Positions 28,470 to 44,433 of a DNA stretch of 64,000 nucleotides are shown in pieces (position 1 is the first letter of the stretch; each line of letters starts with the position of its first letter). The translations under genes and the position numbers were made by a program. This DNA comes from Solea solea. Taxonomy: Eukaryota > Chordata > Actinopteri > Pleuronectiformes > Soleidae. Under the pieces are notes generated by a model. The model was not told where the DNA came from. It made no database searches and was given only the letters and a program-made list of their open reading frames with translations. Where the stretch lies: positions 23,417,886-23,481,885 of the forward strand of contig NC_081138.1 of assembly GCF_958295425.1 (NCBI RefSeq), read 5' to 3'.

Positions 28470-30030
28470 TGGACGACATACGAACCTATGACTTTTTTGA
28501 CTGATTTTGGACGACATAGTAACCTATGACTTTTTTCACAGATTTTGGACGACATACTAACTTATGACTTTTTGACTGATTTTGGACGACATACTAACCT
28601 ATGACTTTTTGGACTGATTTTGGACGACATACTAACCTATGACTTTTTGGACTGATTTTGGAAGACAAACTAACCTATGACTTTTTGACTGATTTTGGAA
28701 GACATACTAACCTATGACTTTTTTGACTCATTTTGGACGACATACTAACCTATGACTTTTTTCACTGATTTTGGACGACATACTAACCTATGACTTTTTT
28801 GACTGATTTTGGACGACATACTAACCTATGACTTTTTGACTGATTTTGGACGACATACGAACCTATGACTTTTTTGACTGATTTTGGACGACATAGTAAC
28901 CTATGACTTTTTTCACAGATTTTGGACGACATACTAACCTATGACTTTTTTCACTGATTTTGGACGACATACTAACCTATGACTTTTTGGACTGATTTTG
29001 GACGACATACTAACCTATGACTTTTTTGACTGATTTTGGACGACATAGTAACCTATGACTTTTTTCACAGATTTTGGACGACATACCAACTTATGACTTT
29101 TTGATTGATTTTGGACGACATACTAACCTGTGACTTTTTGGACTGATTTTGGACGACATACTAACCTATGACTTTTTGACTGATTTTGGAAGACATACTA
29201 ACCTATGACTTTTTGGACTGATTTTGGACGACATACTAACCTATGACTTTTTGGACTGATTTTGGACGACATACTAACCTATGACTTTTTGGACTGATTT
29301 TGGAAGACATACTAACCTATGACTTTTTGGACTGATTTTGGAAGACAAACTAACCTATGACTTTTTGACTGATTTTGGAAGACATACTAACCTATGACTT
29401 TTTTGACTGATTTTGGACGACATACTAACCTATGACTTTTTTCACAGATTTCGGACGACATACTAACCTATGACTTTTTGGACTCATTTTGGACGACATA
29501 CTAACCTATGACTTTTTTGACTGATTTTGGACGACATACTAACCTATGACTTTTTTGACTGATTTTGGACGACATAGTAACCTATGACTTTTTTCACAGA
29601 TTTTGGACGACATACTAACTTATGACTTTTTGACTGATTTTGGACGACATACTAACCTATGACTTTTTGGACTGATTTTGGACGACATACTAACCTATGA
29701 CTTTTTGGACTGATTTTGGAAGACAAACTAACCTATGACTTTTTGACTGATTTTGGAAGACATACTAACCTATGACTTTTTTGACTGATTTTGGACGACA
29801 TACTAACCTATGACTTTTTTCACTGATTTTGGACGACATACTAACCTATGACTTTTTTGACTGATTTTGGACGACATACTAACCTATGACTTTTTGACTG
29901 ATTTTGGACGACATACGAACCTATGACTTTTTTGACTGATTTTGGACGACATAGTAACCTATGACTTTTTTCACAGATTTTAGACGACATACTAACCTAT
30001 GACTTTTTTCACTGATTTTGGACGACATAC
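28470..30030 (+). repeat. Copy of 23,480-25,040 (offset 4,989 bp)
   Basis: Offset of 4,989 bp (about 132 monomers), shown by the TTGATTGA spacer (24,101 and 29,090 for the preceding CTTATGACTT) and by a GACTCATTTTGG spacer near 23,737 and 28,726. A few single-base differences were seen, for example GACTTATTTG against GACTTTTTTG and TTTTGGACG against TTTTAGACG. Confidence 0.8.
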
Positions 30031-32559
30031 TAACCTATGACTTTTTTGACTGATTTTGGAAGACATACTAACCTATGACTTCTTGGACTGATTTTGGACG
30101 ACATACTAACCTATGACTTTTTGGACTGATTTTGGAAGACAAACTAACCGATGACTTTTTGACTGATTTTGGAAGACATACTAACCTATGACTTTTTTGA
30201 CTGATTTTGGACGACATACTAACCTATGACTTTTTTCACAGATTTCGGACGACATACTAACCTATGACTTTTTGGACTCATTTTGGACGACATACTAACC
30301 TATGACTTTTTTGACTGATTTTGGACGACATACTAACCTATGACTTTTTTGACTGATTTTGGACGACATAGTAACCTATGACTTTTTTCACAGATTTTGG
30401 ACGACATACTAACCTATGACTTTTTTCACTGATTTTGGACGACATACTAACCTATGACTTTTTGGACTGATTTTGGACGACATACTAACCTATGACTTTT
30501 TTGACTGATTTTGGACGACATAGTAACCTATGACTTTTTTCACAGATTTTGGACGACATACCAACTTATGACTTTTTGACTGATTTTGGACGACATACTA
30601 ACCTGTGACTTTTTGGACTGATTTTGGACGACATACTAACCTATGACTTTTTGACTGATTTTGGAAGACATACTAACCTATGACTTTTTTGACTGATTTT
30701 GGACGACATACTAACCTATGACTTTTTTCACAGATTTTGGACGACATACTAACCTATGACTTTTTTGACTGATTTTGGACGACATACTAACCTATGACTT
30801 TTTTCACTGATTTTGGACGACATACTAACCTATGACTTTTTTGACTGATTTTGGAAGACATACTAACCTATGACTTTTTGGACTGATTTTGGACGACATA
30901 CTAACCTATGACTTTTTGGACTGATTTTGGAAGACAAACTAACCTATGACTTTTTGACTGATTTTGGAAGACATACTAACCTATGACTTTTTTGACTGAT
31001 TTTGGACGACATACTAACCTATGACTTTTTTCACAGATTTCGGACGACATACTAACCTATGACTTTTTGGACTCATTTTGGACGACATACTAACCTATGA
31101 CTTTTTTGACTGATTTTGGACGACATACTAACCTATGACTTTTTGACTGATTTTGGACAACATACGAACCTATGACTTTTTTGACTGATTTTGGACGACA
31201 TAGTAACCTATGACTTTTTTCACAGATTTTGGACGACATACTAACCTATGACTTTTTTCACTGATTTTGGACGACATACTAACCTATGACTTTTTGGACT
31301 GATTTTGGACGACATACTAACCTATGACTTTTTTGACTGATTTTGGACGACATACTAACCTATGACTTTTTGACTGATTTTGGAAGACATACTAACCTAT
31401 GACTTTTTTGACTGATTTTGGACGACATACTAACCTATGACTTTTTTCACAGATTTTGGACGACATAGTAACCTATGACTTTTTTCACAGATTTTGGACG
31501 ACATACTAACTTATGACTTTTTGACTGATTTTGGACGACATACTAACCTATGACTTTTTGGACTGATTTTGGACGACATACTAACCTATGACTTTTTGGA
31601 CTGATTTTGGAAGACAAACTAACCTATGACTTTTTTGACTGATTTTGGACGACATACTAACCTATGACTTTTTTCACAGATTTCGGACGACATACTAACC
31701 TATGACTTTTTGGACTCATTTTGGACGACATACTAACCTATGACTTTTTTGACTGATTTTGGACGACATACTAACCTATGACTTTTTTGACTGATTTTGG
31801 ACGACATAGTAACCTATGACTTTTTTCACAGATTTTGGACGACATACTAACTTATGACTTTTTGACTGATTTTGGACGACATACTAACCTATGACTTTTT
31901 GGACTGATTTTGGACGACATACTAACCTATGACTTTTTGGACTGATTTTGGAAGACAAACTAACCTATGACTTTTTGACTGATTTTGGAAGACATACTAA
32001 CCTATGCCTTTTTTGACTGATTTTGGACGACATACTAACCTATGACTTTTTTCACAGATTTTGGACGACATACTAACCTATGACTTTTTTGACTGATTTT
32101 GGACGACATACTAACCTATGACTTTTTGACTGATTTTGGACAACATACGAACCTATGACTTTTTTGACTGATTTTGGACGACATAGTAACCTATGACTTT
32201 TTTCACAGATTTTGGACGACATACTAACCTATGACTTTTTTCACTGATTTTGGACGACATACTAACCTATGACTTTTTTGACTGATTTTGGACGACATAG
32301 TAACCTATGACTTTTTTCACAGATTTTGGACGACATACCAACTTATGACTTTTTGACTGATTTTGGACGACATACTAACCTGTGACTTTTTGGACTGATT
32401 TTGGACGACATACTAACCTATGACTTTTTGGACTGATTTTGGAAGACAAACTAACCTATGACTTTTTGACTGATTTTGGAAGACATACTAACCTATGACT
32501 TTTTTGACTGATTTTGGACGACATACTAACCTATGACTTTTTTCACAGATTTTGGACGA

Positions 32560-35455
32560 CATACTAACCTATGACTTTTTTGACTGATTTTGGACGACAT
32601 ACTAACCTATGACTTTTTGACTGATTTTGGACGACATACGAACCTATGACTTTTTTGACTGATTTTGGACGACATAGTAACCTATGACTTTTTTCACAGA
32701 TTTTGGACGACATACTAACCTATGACTTTTTTGACTGATTTTGGACGACATACTAACCTATGACTTTTTGGACTGATTTTGGACGACATACTAACCTATG
32801 ACTTTTTGGACTGATTTTGGACGACAAACTTAACCTATGACTTTTTGGACTGATTTTGGACGACATACTAACCTATGACTTTTTGACAGATTTTGGACGA
32901 CATACTAACCTATGACTTTTTTGACTGATTTTGGACTACATACTAACCTATGACTTTTTTGACTGATTTTGGACGACATACTAACCTATGACTTTTTTCA
33001 CAGATTTTGGACGACATACTAACCTATGACTTTTTTGACTCATTTTGGACGACATACTAACCTATGACTTTTTTGACTGATTTTGGACGACATACTAACC
33101 TATGACTTTTTTGACTGATTTTGGACGACATAGTAACCTATGACTTTTTTCACAGATTTTGGACGACATACTAACCTATGACTTTTTTCACTGATTTTGG
33201 ACGACATACTAACCTATGACTTTTTGGACTGATTTTGGACGACATACTAACCTATGACTTTTTTGACTGATTTTGGACGACATAGTAACCTATGACTTTT
33301 TTCACAGATTTTGGACGACATACCAACTTATGACTTTTTGACTGATTTTGGACGACATACTAACCTGTGACTTTTTGGACTGATTTTGGACGACATACTA
33401 ACCTATGACTTTTTGACTGATTTTGGAAGACATACTAACCTATGACTTTTTTGACTGATTTTGGACGACATACTAACCTATGACTTTTTTCACAGATTTT
33501 GGACGACATACTAACCTATGACTTTTTTGACTGATTTTGGACGACATACTAACCTATGACTTTTTTCACTGATTTTGGACGACATACTAACCTATGACTT
33601 TTTTGACTGATTTTGGAAGACATACTAACCTATGACTTTTTGGACTGATTTTGGACGACATACTAACCTATGACTTTTTGGACTGATTTTGGAAGACAAA
33701 CTAACCTATGACTTTTTGACTGATTTTGGAAGACATACTAACCTATGACTTTTTTGACTGATTTTGGACGACATACTAACCTATGACTTTTTTCACAGAT
33801 TTCGGACGACATACTAACCTATGACTTTTTGGACTCATTTTGGACGACATACTAACCTATGACTTTTTTGACTGATTTTGGACGACATACTAACCTATGA
33901 CTTTTTGACTGATTTTGGACAACATACGAACCTATGACTTTTTTGACTGATTTTGGACGACATAGTAACCTATGACTTTTTTCACAGATTTTGGACGACA
34001 TACTAACCTATGACTTTTTTCACTGATTTTGGACGACATACTAACCTATGACTTTTTGGACTGATTTTGGACGACATACTAACCTATGACTTTTTTGACT
34101 GATTTTGGACGACATACTAACCTATGACTTTTTGACTGATTTTGGAAGACATACTAACCTATGACTTTTTTGACTGATTTTGGACGACATACTAACCTAT
34201 GACTTTTTTCACAGATTTTGGACGACATAGTAACCTATGACTTTTTTCACAGATTTTGGACGACATACTAACTTATGACTTTTTGACTGATTTTGGACGA
34301 CATACTAACCTATGACTTTTTGGACTGATTTTGGACGACATACTAACCTATGACTTTTTGGACTGATTTTGGAAGACAAACTAACCTATGACTTTTTGAC
34401 TGATTTTGGAAGACATACTAACCTATGCCTTTTTTGACTGATTTTGGACGACATACTAACCTATGACTTTTTTCACAGATTTTGGACGACATACTAACCT
34501 ATGACTTTTTTGACTGATTTTGGACGACATACTAACCTATGACTTTTTGACTGATTTTGGACAACATACGAACCTATGACTTTTTTGACTGATTTTGGAC
34601 GACATAGTAACCTATGACTTTTTTCACAGATTTTGGACGACATACTAACCTATGACTTTTTTCACTGATTTTGGACGACATACTAACCTATGACTTTTTT
34701 GACTGATTTTGGACGACATAGTAACCTATGACTTTTTTCACAGATTTTGGACGACATACCAACTTATGACTTTTTGACTGATTTTGGACGACATACTAAC
34801 CTGTGACTTTTTGGACTGATTTTGGACGACATACTAACCTATGACTTTTTGGACTGATTTTGGAAGACAAACTAACCTATGACTTTTTGACTGATTTTGG
34901 ACGACATACTAACCTATGACTTTTTTGACTGATTTTGGACGACATACTAACCTATGACTTTTTGACTGATTTTGGACGACATACGAACCTATGACTTTTT
35001 TGACTGATTTTGGACGACATAGTAACCTATGACTTTTTTCACAGATTTTGGACGACATACTAACCTATGACTTTTTTGACTGATTTTGGACGACATACTA
35101 ACCTATGACTTTTTGGACTGATTTTGGACGACATACTAACCTATGACTTTTTGGACTGATTTTGGACGACAAACTTAACCTATGACTTTTTGGACTGATT
35201 TTGGACGACATACTAACCTATGACTTTTTGACAGATTTTGGACGACATACTAACCTATGACTTTTTTGACTGATTTTGGACTACATACTAACCTATGACT
35301 TTTTTGACTGATTTTGGACGACATACTAACCTATGACTTTTTTCACAGATTTTGGACGACATACTAACCTATGACTTTTTTGACTCATTTTGGACGACAT
35401 ACTAACCTATGACTTTTTTGACTGATTTTGGACGACATACTAACCTATGACTTTT
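32560..35455 (+). repeat. Pair of about 0.55-kb segments at offset 2,345 bp
   Basis: Segments at about 32,560-33,110 and 34,905-35,455 match. Shared rare markers are the AAACTTAACC body at 32,826 and 35,171, and GGACTACA at 32,933 and 35,278. AAACTTAACC occurs only in this part of the array (also at 37,971, 42,436, 44,443 and 45,352), which marks a local family of copies. Confidence 0.82.
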
Positions 35456-36037
35456 TTGACTCATTTTGGACGACATACTAACCTATGACTTTTTTGACTG
35501 ATTTTGGACGACATACTAACCTATGACTTTTTTGACTCATTTTGGACGACATACTAACCTATGACTTTTTTGACTGATTTTGGACGACATACTAACCTAT
35601 GACTTTTTGACTGATTTTGGACGACATACGAACCTATGACTTTTTTGACTGATTTTGGACGACATAGTAACCTATGACTTTTTTCACAGATTTTAGACGA
35701 CATACTAACCTATGACTTTTTTCACTGATTTTGGACAACATACTAACCTATGACTTTTTTGACTGATTTTGGAAGACATACTAACCTATGACTTCTTGGA
35801 CTGATTTTGGACGACATACTAACCTATGACTTTTTGGACTGATTTTGGAAGACAAACTAACCGATGACTTTTTGACTGATTTTGGAAGACATACTAACCT
35901 ATGACTTTTTTGACTGATTTTGGACGACATACTAACCTATGACTTTTTTCACAGATTTCGGACGACATACTAACCTATGACTTTTTGGACTCATTTTGGA
36001 CGACATACTAACCTATGACTTTTTTGACTGATTTTGG
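34215..36037 (+). repeat. Higher-order repeat copy 1 (offset 2,800 bp)
   Basis: Matches 37,015-38,837 at an offset of 2,800 bp (about 74 monomers). Shared markers: GGACAACATACGAAC near 34,561 and 37,361, AAACTTAACC at 35,171 and 37,971, GGACTACA at 35,278 and 38,078, and a TCTTGG spacer at 35,794 and 38,594. I found two substitutions: GGACTGA against GGATTGA near 35,191/37,991, and GGACAACA against GGACGACA near 35,737/38,537. Confidence 0.86.
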
Positions 36038-39000
36038 AAGACATACTAACCTATGACTTTTTTGACTGATTTTGGACGACATACTAACCTATGACTTTTT
36101 TCACAGATTTTGGACGACATACTAACCTATGACTTTTTTCACAGATTTTGGACGACATACTAACCTATGACTTTTTTCACTGATTTTGGACGACATACTA
36201 ACCTATGACTTTTTTCACTGATTTTGGACGACATACTAACCTATGACTTTTTGGACTGATTTTGGACGACATACTAACCTATGACTTTTTTGACTGATTT
36301 TGGACGACATAGTAACCTATGACTTTTTTCACAGATTTTGGACGACATACCAACTTATGACTTTTTGACTGATTTTGGACGACATACTAACCTGTGACTT
36401 TTTGGACTGATTTTGGACGACATACTAACCTATGACTTTTTGACTGATTTTGGAAGACATACTAACCTATGACTTTTTTGACTGATTTTGGACGACATAC
36501 GAACCTATGACTTTTTTGACTGATTTTGGACGACATAGTAACCTATGACTTTTTTCACAGATTTTGGACGACATACTAACCTATGACTTTTTTCACTGAT
36601 TTTGGACGACATACTAACCTATGACTTTTTTCACAGATTTTGGACGACATAGTAACCTATGACTTTTTTCACAGATTTTGGACGACATACTAACTTATGA
36701 CTTTTTGACTGATTTTGGACGACATACTAACCTATGACTTTTTGGACTGATTTTGGACGACATACTAACCTATGACTTTTTGGACTGATTTTGGAAGACA
36801 AACTAACCTATGACTTTTTGACTGATTTTGGAAGACATACTAACCTATGACTTTTTTGACTGATTTTGGACGACATACTAACCTATGACTTTTTTCACAG
36901 ATTTCGGACGACATACTAACCTATGACTTTTTGGACTCATTTTGGACGACATACTAACCTATGACTTTTTTGACTGATTTTGGACGACATACTAACCTAT
37001 GACTTTTTTGACTGATTTTGGACGACATAGTAACCTATGACTTTTTTCACAGATTTTGGACGACATACTAACTTATGACTTTTTGACTGATTTTGGACGA
37101 CATACTAACCTATGACTTTTTGGACTGATTTTGGACGACATACTAACCTATGACTTTTTGGACTGATTTTGGAAGACAAACTAACCTATGACTTTTTGAC
37201 TGATTTTGGAAGACATACTAACCTATGCCTTTTTTGACTGATTTTGGACGACATACTAACCTATGACTTTTTTCACAGATTTTGGACGACATACTAACCT
37301 ATGACTTTTTTGACTGATTTTGGACGACATACTAACCTATGACTTTTTGACTGATTTTGGACAACATACGAACCTATGACTTTTTTGACTGATTTTGGAC
37401 GACATAGTAACCTATGACTTTTTTCACAGATTTTGGACGACATACTAACCTATGACTTTTTTCACTGATTTTGGACGACATACTAACCTATGACTTTTTT
37501 GACTGATTTTGGACGACATAGTAACCTATGACTTTTTTCACAGATTTTGGACGACATACCAACTTATGACTTTTTGACTGATTTTGGACGACATACTAAC
37601 CTGTGACTTTTTGGACTGATTTTGGACGACATACTAACCTATGACTTTTTGGACTGATTTTGGAAGACAAACTAACCTATGACTTTTTGACTGATTTTGG
37701 ACGACATACTAACCTATGACTTTTTTGACTGATTTTGGACGACATACTAACCTATGACTTTTTGACTGATTTTGGACGACATACGAACCTATGACTTTTT
37801 TGACTGATTTTGGACGACATAGTAACCTATGACTTTTTTCACAGATTTTGGACGACATACTAACCTATGACTTTTTTGACTGATTTTGGACGACATACTA
37901 ACCTATGACTTTTTGGACTGATTTTGGACGACATACTAACCTATGACTTTTTGGACTGATTTTGGACGACAAACTTAACCTATGACTTTTTGGATTGATT
38001 TTGGACGACATACTAACCTATGACTTTTTGACAGATTTTGGACGACATACTAACCTATGACTTTTTTGACTGATTTTGGACTACATACTAACCTATGACT
38101 TTTTTGACTGATTTTGGACGACATACTAACCTATGACTTTTTTCACAGATTTTGGACGACATACTAACCTATGACTTTTTTGACTCATTTTGGACGACAT
38201 ACTAACCTATGACTTTTTTGACTGATTTTGGACGACATACTAACCTATGACTTTTTTGACTCATTTTGGACGACATACTAACCTATGACTTTTTTGACTG
38301 ATTTTGGACGACATACTAACCTATGACTTTTTTGACTCATTTTGGACGACATACTAACCTATGACTTTTTTGACTGATTTTGGACGACATACTAACCTAT
38401 GACTTTTTGACTGATTTTGGACGACATACGAACCTATGACTTTTTTGACTGATTTTGGACGACATAGTAACCTATGACTTTTTTCACAGATTTTAGACGA
38501 CATACTAACCTATGACTTTTTTCACTGATTTTGGACGACATACTAACCTATGACTTTTTTGACTGATTTTGGAAGACATACTAACCTATGACTTCTTGGA
38601 CTGATTTTGGACGACATACTAACCTATGACTTTTTGGACTGATTTTGGAAGACAAACTAACCGATGACTTTTTGACTGATTTTGGAAGACATACTAACCT
38701 ATGACTTTTTTGACTGATTTTGGACGACATACTAACCTATGACTTTTTTCACAGATTTCGGACGACATACTAACCTATGACTTTTTGGACTCATTTTGGA
38801 CGACATACTAACCTATGACTTTTTTGACTGATTTTGGACGACATACTAACCTATGACTTTTTTGACTGATTTTGGACGACATAGTAACCTATGACTTTTT
38901 TCACAGATTTTGGACGACATACTAACCTATGACTTTTTTCACTGATTTTGGACGACATACTAACCTATGACTTTTTGGACTGATTTTGGACGACATACTA

Positions 39001-39968
39001 ACCTATGACTTTTTTGACTGATTTTGGACGACATAGTAACCTATGACTTTTTTCACAGATTTTGGACGACATACCAACTTATGACTTTTTGACTGATTTT
39101 GGACGACATACTAACCTGTGACTTTTTGGACTGATTTTGGACGACATACTAACCTATGACTTTTTGACTGATTTTGGAAGACATACTAACCTATGACTTT
39201 TTTGACTGATTTTGGACGACATACTAACCTATGACTTTTTTCACAGATTTTGGACGACATACTAACCTATGACTTTTTTCACAGATTTTGGACGACATAC
39301 TAACCTATGACTTTTTTCACTGATTTTGGACGACATACTAACCTATGACTTTTTTCACTGATTTTGGACGACATACTAACCTATGACTTTTTGGACTGAT
39401 TTTGGACGACATACTAACCTATGACTTTTTTGACTGATTTTGGACGACATAGTAACCTATGACTTTTTTCACAGATTTTGGACGACATACCAACTTATGA
39501 CTTTTTGACTGATTTTGGACGACATACTAACCTGTGACTTTTTGGACTGATTTTGGACGACATACTAACCTATGACTTTTTGGACTGATTTTGGAAGACA
39601 AACTAACCTATGACTTTTTGACTGATTTTGGAAGACATACTAACCTATGACTTTTTTGACTGATTTTGGACGACATACTAACCTATGACTTTTTTCACAG
39701 ATTTTGGACGACATACTAACCTATGACTTTTTTGACTGATTTTGGACGACATACTAACCTATGACTTTTTGACTGATTTTGGACGACATACGAACCTATG
39801 ACTTTTTTGACTGATTTTGGACGACAAAGTAACCTATGACTTTTTTCACAGATTTTGGACGACATACTAACCTATGACTTTTTTGACTGATTTTGGACGA
39901 CATACTAACCTATGACTTTTTGGACTGATTTTGGACGACATACTAACCTATGACTTTTTGGACTGATT
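35805..39968 (+). repeat. 4.16-kb segment, copy 1 (offset 4,465 bp)
   Basis: Nearly identical to 40,270-44,433. Rare markers at exactly 4,465 bp: GGATTGA (37,991/42,456), AAACTTAACC (37,971/42,436), GGACTACA (38,078/42,543), the TCTTGG spacer (38,594/43,059) and the ACAAAGTAACC body (39,826/44,291). Only one clear substitution was noticed (GACTGA near 37,311 against GACAGA near 41,776). Confidence 0.88.
37015..38837 (+). repeat. Higher-order repeat copy 2 (offset 2,800 bp)
   Basis: Second copy of 34,215-36,037. It lies inside the longer segment at 35,805-39,968, which is itself duplicated 4,465 bp downstream and carries along the private GGATTGA change (37,991 and 42,456). That places the 2,800-bp event before the 4,465-bp event. 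Confidence 0.86.
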
Positions 39969-40269
39969 TTGGAAGACAAACTAACCGATGACTTTTTGAC
40001 TGATTTTGGAAGACATACTAACCTATGACTTTTTTGACTGATTTTGGACGACATACTAACCTATGACTTTTTTCACAGATTTCGGACGACATACTAACCT
40101 ATGACTTTTTGGACTCATTTTGGACGACATACTAACCTATGACTTTTTTGACTGATTTTGGAAGACATACTAACCTATGACTTTTTTGACTGATTTTGGA
40201 CGACATACTAACCTATGACTTTTTTCACAGATTTTGGACGACATACTAACCTATGACTTTTTTCACAGA

Positions 40270-43200
40270 TTTTGGACGACATACTAACCTATGACTTTTT
40301 GGACTGATTTTGGAAGACAAACTAACCGATGACTTTTTGACTGATTTTGGAAGACATACTAACCTATGACTTTTTTGACTGATTTTGGACGACATACTAA
40401 CCTATGACTTTTTTCACAGATTTCGGACGACATACTAACCTATGACTTTTTGGACTCATTTTGGACGACATACTAACCTATGACTTTTTTGACTGATTTT
40501 GGAAGACATACTAACCTATGACTTTTTTGACTGATTTTGGACGACATACTAACCTATGACTTTTTTCACAGATTTTGGACGACATACTAACCTATGACTT
40601 TTTTCACAGATTTTGGACGACATACTAACCTATGACTTTTTTCACTGATTTTGGACGACATACTAACCTATGACTTTTTTCACTGATTTTGGACGACATA
40701 CTAACCTATGACTTTTTGGACTGATTTTGGACGACATACTAACCTATGACTTTTTTGACTGATTTTGGACGACATAGTAACCTATGACTTTTTTCACAGA
40801 TTTTGGACGACATACCAACTTATGACTTTTTGACTGATTTTGGACGACATACTAACCTGTGACTTTTTGGACTGATTTTGGACGACATACTAACCTATGA
40901 CTTTTTGACTGATTTTGGAAGACATACTAACCTATGACTTTTTTGACTGATTTTGGACGACATACGAACCTATGACTTTTTTGACTGATTTTGGACGACA
41001 TAGTAACCTATGACTTTTTTCACAGATTTTGGACGACATACTAACCTATGACTTTTTTCACTGATTTTGGACGACATACTAACCTATGACTTTTTTCACA
41101 GATTTTGGACGACATAGTAACCTATGACTTTTTTCACAGATTTTGGACGACATACTAACTTATGACTTTTTGACTGATTTTGGACGACATACTAACCTAT
41201 GACTTTTTGGACTGATTTTGGACGACATACTAACCTATGACTTTTTGGACTGATTTTGGAAGACAAACTAACCTATGACTTTTTGACTGATTTTGGAAGA
41301 CATACTAACCTATGACTTTTTTGACTGATTTTGGACGACATACTAACCTATGACTTTTTTCACAGATTTCGGACGACATACTAACCTATGACTTTTTGGA
41401 CTCATTTTGGACGACATACTAACCTATGACTTTTTTGACTGATTTTGGACGACATACTAACCTATGACTTTTTTGACTGATTTTGGACGACATAGTAACC
41501 TATGACTTTTTTCACAGATTTTGGACGACATACTAACTTATGACTTTTTGACTGATTTTGGACGACATACTAACCTATGACTTTTTGGACTGATTTTGGA
41601 CGACATACTAACCTATGACTTTTTGGACTGATTTTGGAAGACAAACTAACCTATGACTTTTTGACTGATTTTGGAAGACATACTAACCTATGCCTTTTTT
41701 GACTGATTTTGGACGACATACTAACCTATGACTTTTTTCACAGATTTTGGACGACATACTAACCTATGACTTTTTTGACAGATTTTGGACGACATACTAA
41801 CCTATGACTTTTTGACTGATTTTGGACAACATACGAACCTATGACTTTTTTGACTGATTTTGGACGACATAGTAACCTATGACTTTTTTCACAGATTTTG
41901 GACGACATACTAACCTATGACTTTTTTCACTGATTTTGGACGACATACTAACCTATGACTTTTTTGACTGATTTTGGACGACATAGTAACCTATGACTTT
42001 TTTCACAGATTTTGGACGACATACCAACTTATGACTTTTTGACTGATTTTGGACGACATACTAACCTGTGACTTTTTGGACTGATTTTGGACGACATACT
42101 AACCTATGACTTTTTGGACTGATTTTGGAAGACAAACTAACCTATGACTTTTTGACTGATTTTGGACGACATACTAACCTATGACTTTTTTGACTGATTT
42201 TGGACGACATACTAACCTATGACTTTTTGACTGATTTTGGACGACATACGAACCTATGACTTTTTTGACTGATTTTGGACGACATAGTAACCTATGACTT
42301 TTTTCACAGATTTTGGACGACATACTAACCTATGACTTTTTTGACTGATTTTGGACGACATACTAACCTATGACTTTTTGGACTGATTTTGGACGACATA
42401 CTAACCTATGACTTTTTGGACTGATTTTGGACGACAAACTTAACCTATGACTTTTTGGATTGATTTTGGACGACATACTAACCTATGACTTTTTGACAGA
42501 TTTTGGACGACATACTAACCTATGACTTTTTTGACTGATTTTGGACTACATACTAACCTATGACTTTTTTGACTGATTTTGGACGACATACTAACCTATG
42601 ACTTTTTTCACAGATTTTGGACGACATACTAACCTATGACTTTTTTGACTCATTTTGGACGACATACTAACCTATGACTTTTTTGACTGATTTTGGACGA
42701 CATACTAACCTATGACTTTTTTGACTCATTTTGGACGACATACTAACCTATGACTTTTTTGACTGATTTTGGACGACATACTAACCTATGACTTTTTTGA
42801 CTCATTTTGGACGACATACTAACCTATGACTTTTTTGACTGATTTTGGACGACATACTAACCTATGACTTTTTGACTGATTTTGGACGACATACGAACCT
42901 ATGACTTTTTTGACTGATTTTGGACGACATAGTAACCTATGACTTTTTTCACAGATTTTAGACGACATACTAACCTATGACTTTTTTCACTGATTTTGGA
43001 CGACATACTAACCTATGACTTTTTTGACTGATTTTGGAAGACATACTAACCTATGACTTCTTGGACTGATTTTGGACGACATACTAACCTATGACTTTTT
43101 GGACTGATTTTGGAAGACAAACTAACCGATGACTTTTTGACTGATTTTGGAAGACATACTAACCTATGACTTTTTTGACTGATTTTGGACGACATACTAA

Positions 43201-44433
43201 CCTATGACTTTTTTCACAGATTTCGGACGACATACTAACCTATGACTTTTTGGACTCATTTTGGACGACATACTAACCTATGACTTTTTTGACTGATTTT
43301 GGACGACATACTAACCTATGACTTTTTTGACTGATTTTGGACGACATAGTAACCTATGACTTTTTTCACAGATTTTGGACGACATACTAACCTATGACTT
43401 TTTTCACTGATTTTGGACGACATACTAACCTATGACTTTTTGGACTGATTTTGGACGACATACTAACCTATGACTTTTTTGACTGATTTTGGACGACATA
43501 GTAACCTATGACTTTTTTCACAGATTTTGGACGACATACCAACTTATGACTTTTTGACTGATTTTGGACGACATACTAACCTGTGACTTTTTGGACTGAT
43601 TTTGGACGACATACTAACCTATGACTTTTTGACTGATTTTGGAAGACATACTAACCTATGACTTTTTTGACTGATTTTGGACGACATACTAACCTATGAC
43701 TTTTTTCACAGATTTTGGACGACATACTAACCTATGACTTTTTTCACAGATTTTGGACGACATACTAACCTATGACTTTTTTCACTGATTTTGGACGACA
43801 TACTAACCTATGACTTTTTTCACTGATTTTGGACGACATACTAACCTATGACTTTTTGGACTGATTTTGGACGACATACTAACCTATGACTTTTTTGACT
43901 GATTTTGGACGACATAGTAACCTATGACTTTTTTCACAGATTTTGGACGACATACCAACTTATGACTTTTTGACTGATTTTGGACGACATACTAACCTGT
44001 GACTTTTTGGACTGATTTTGGACGACATACTAACCTATGACTTTTTGGACTGATTTTGGAAGACAAACTAACCTATGACTTTTTGACTGATTTTGGAAGA
44101 CATACTAACCTATGACTTTTTTGACTGATTTTGGACGACATACTAACCTATGACTTTTTTCACAGATTTTGGACGACATACTAACCTATGACTTTTTTGA
44201 CTGATTTTGGACGACATACTAACCTATGACTTTTTGACTGATTTTGGACGACATACGAACCTATGACTTTTTTGACTGATTTTGGACGACAAAGTAACCT
44301 ATGACTTTTTTCACAGATTTTGGACGACATACTAACCTATGACTTTTTTGACTGATTTTGGACGACATACTAACCTATGACTTTTTGGACTGATTTTGGA
44401 CGACATACTAACCTATGACTTTTTGGACTGATT
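40270..44433 (+). repeat. 4.16-kb segment, copy 2 (offset 4,465 bp)
   Basis: Second copy of 35,805-39,968, separated from it by about 300 bp. The gap region at about 39,950-40,260 is itself similar to about 40,290-40,600 at an offset of 341 bp (9 monomers), shown by the CCGATGAC body at 39,985 and 40,326. Confidence 0.88.
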
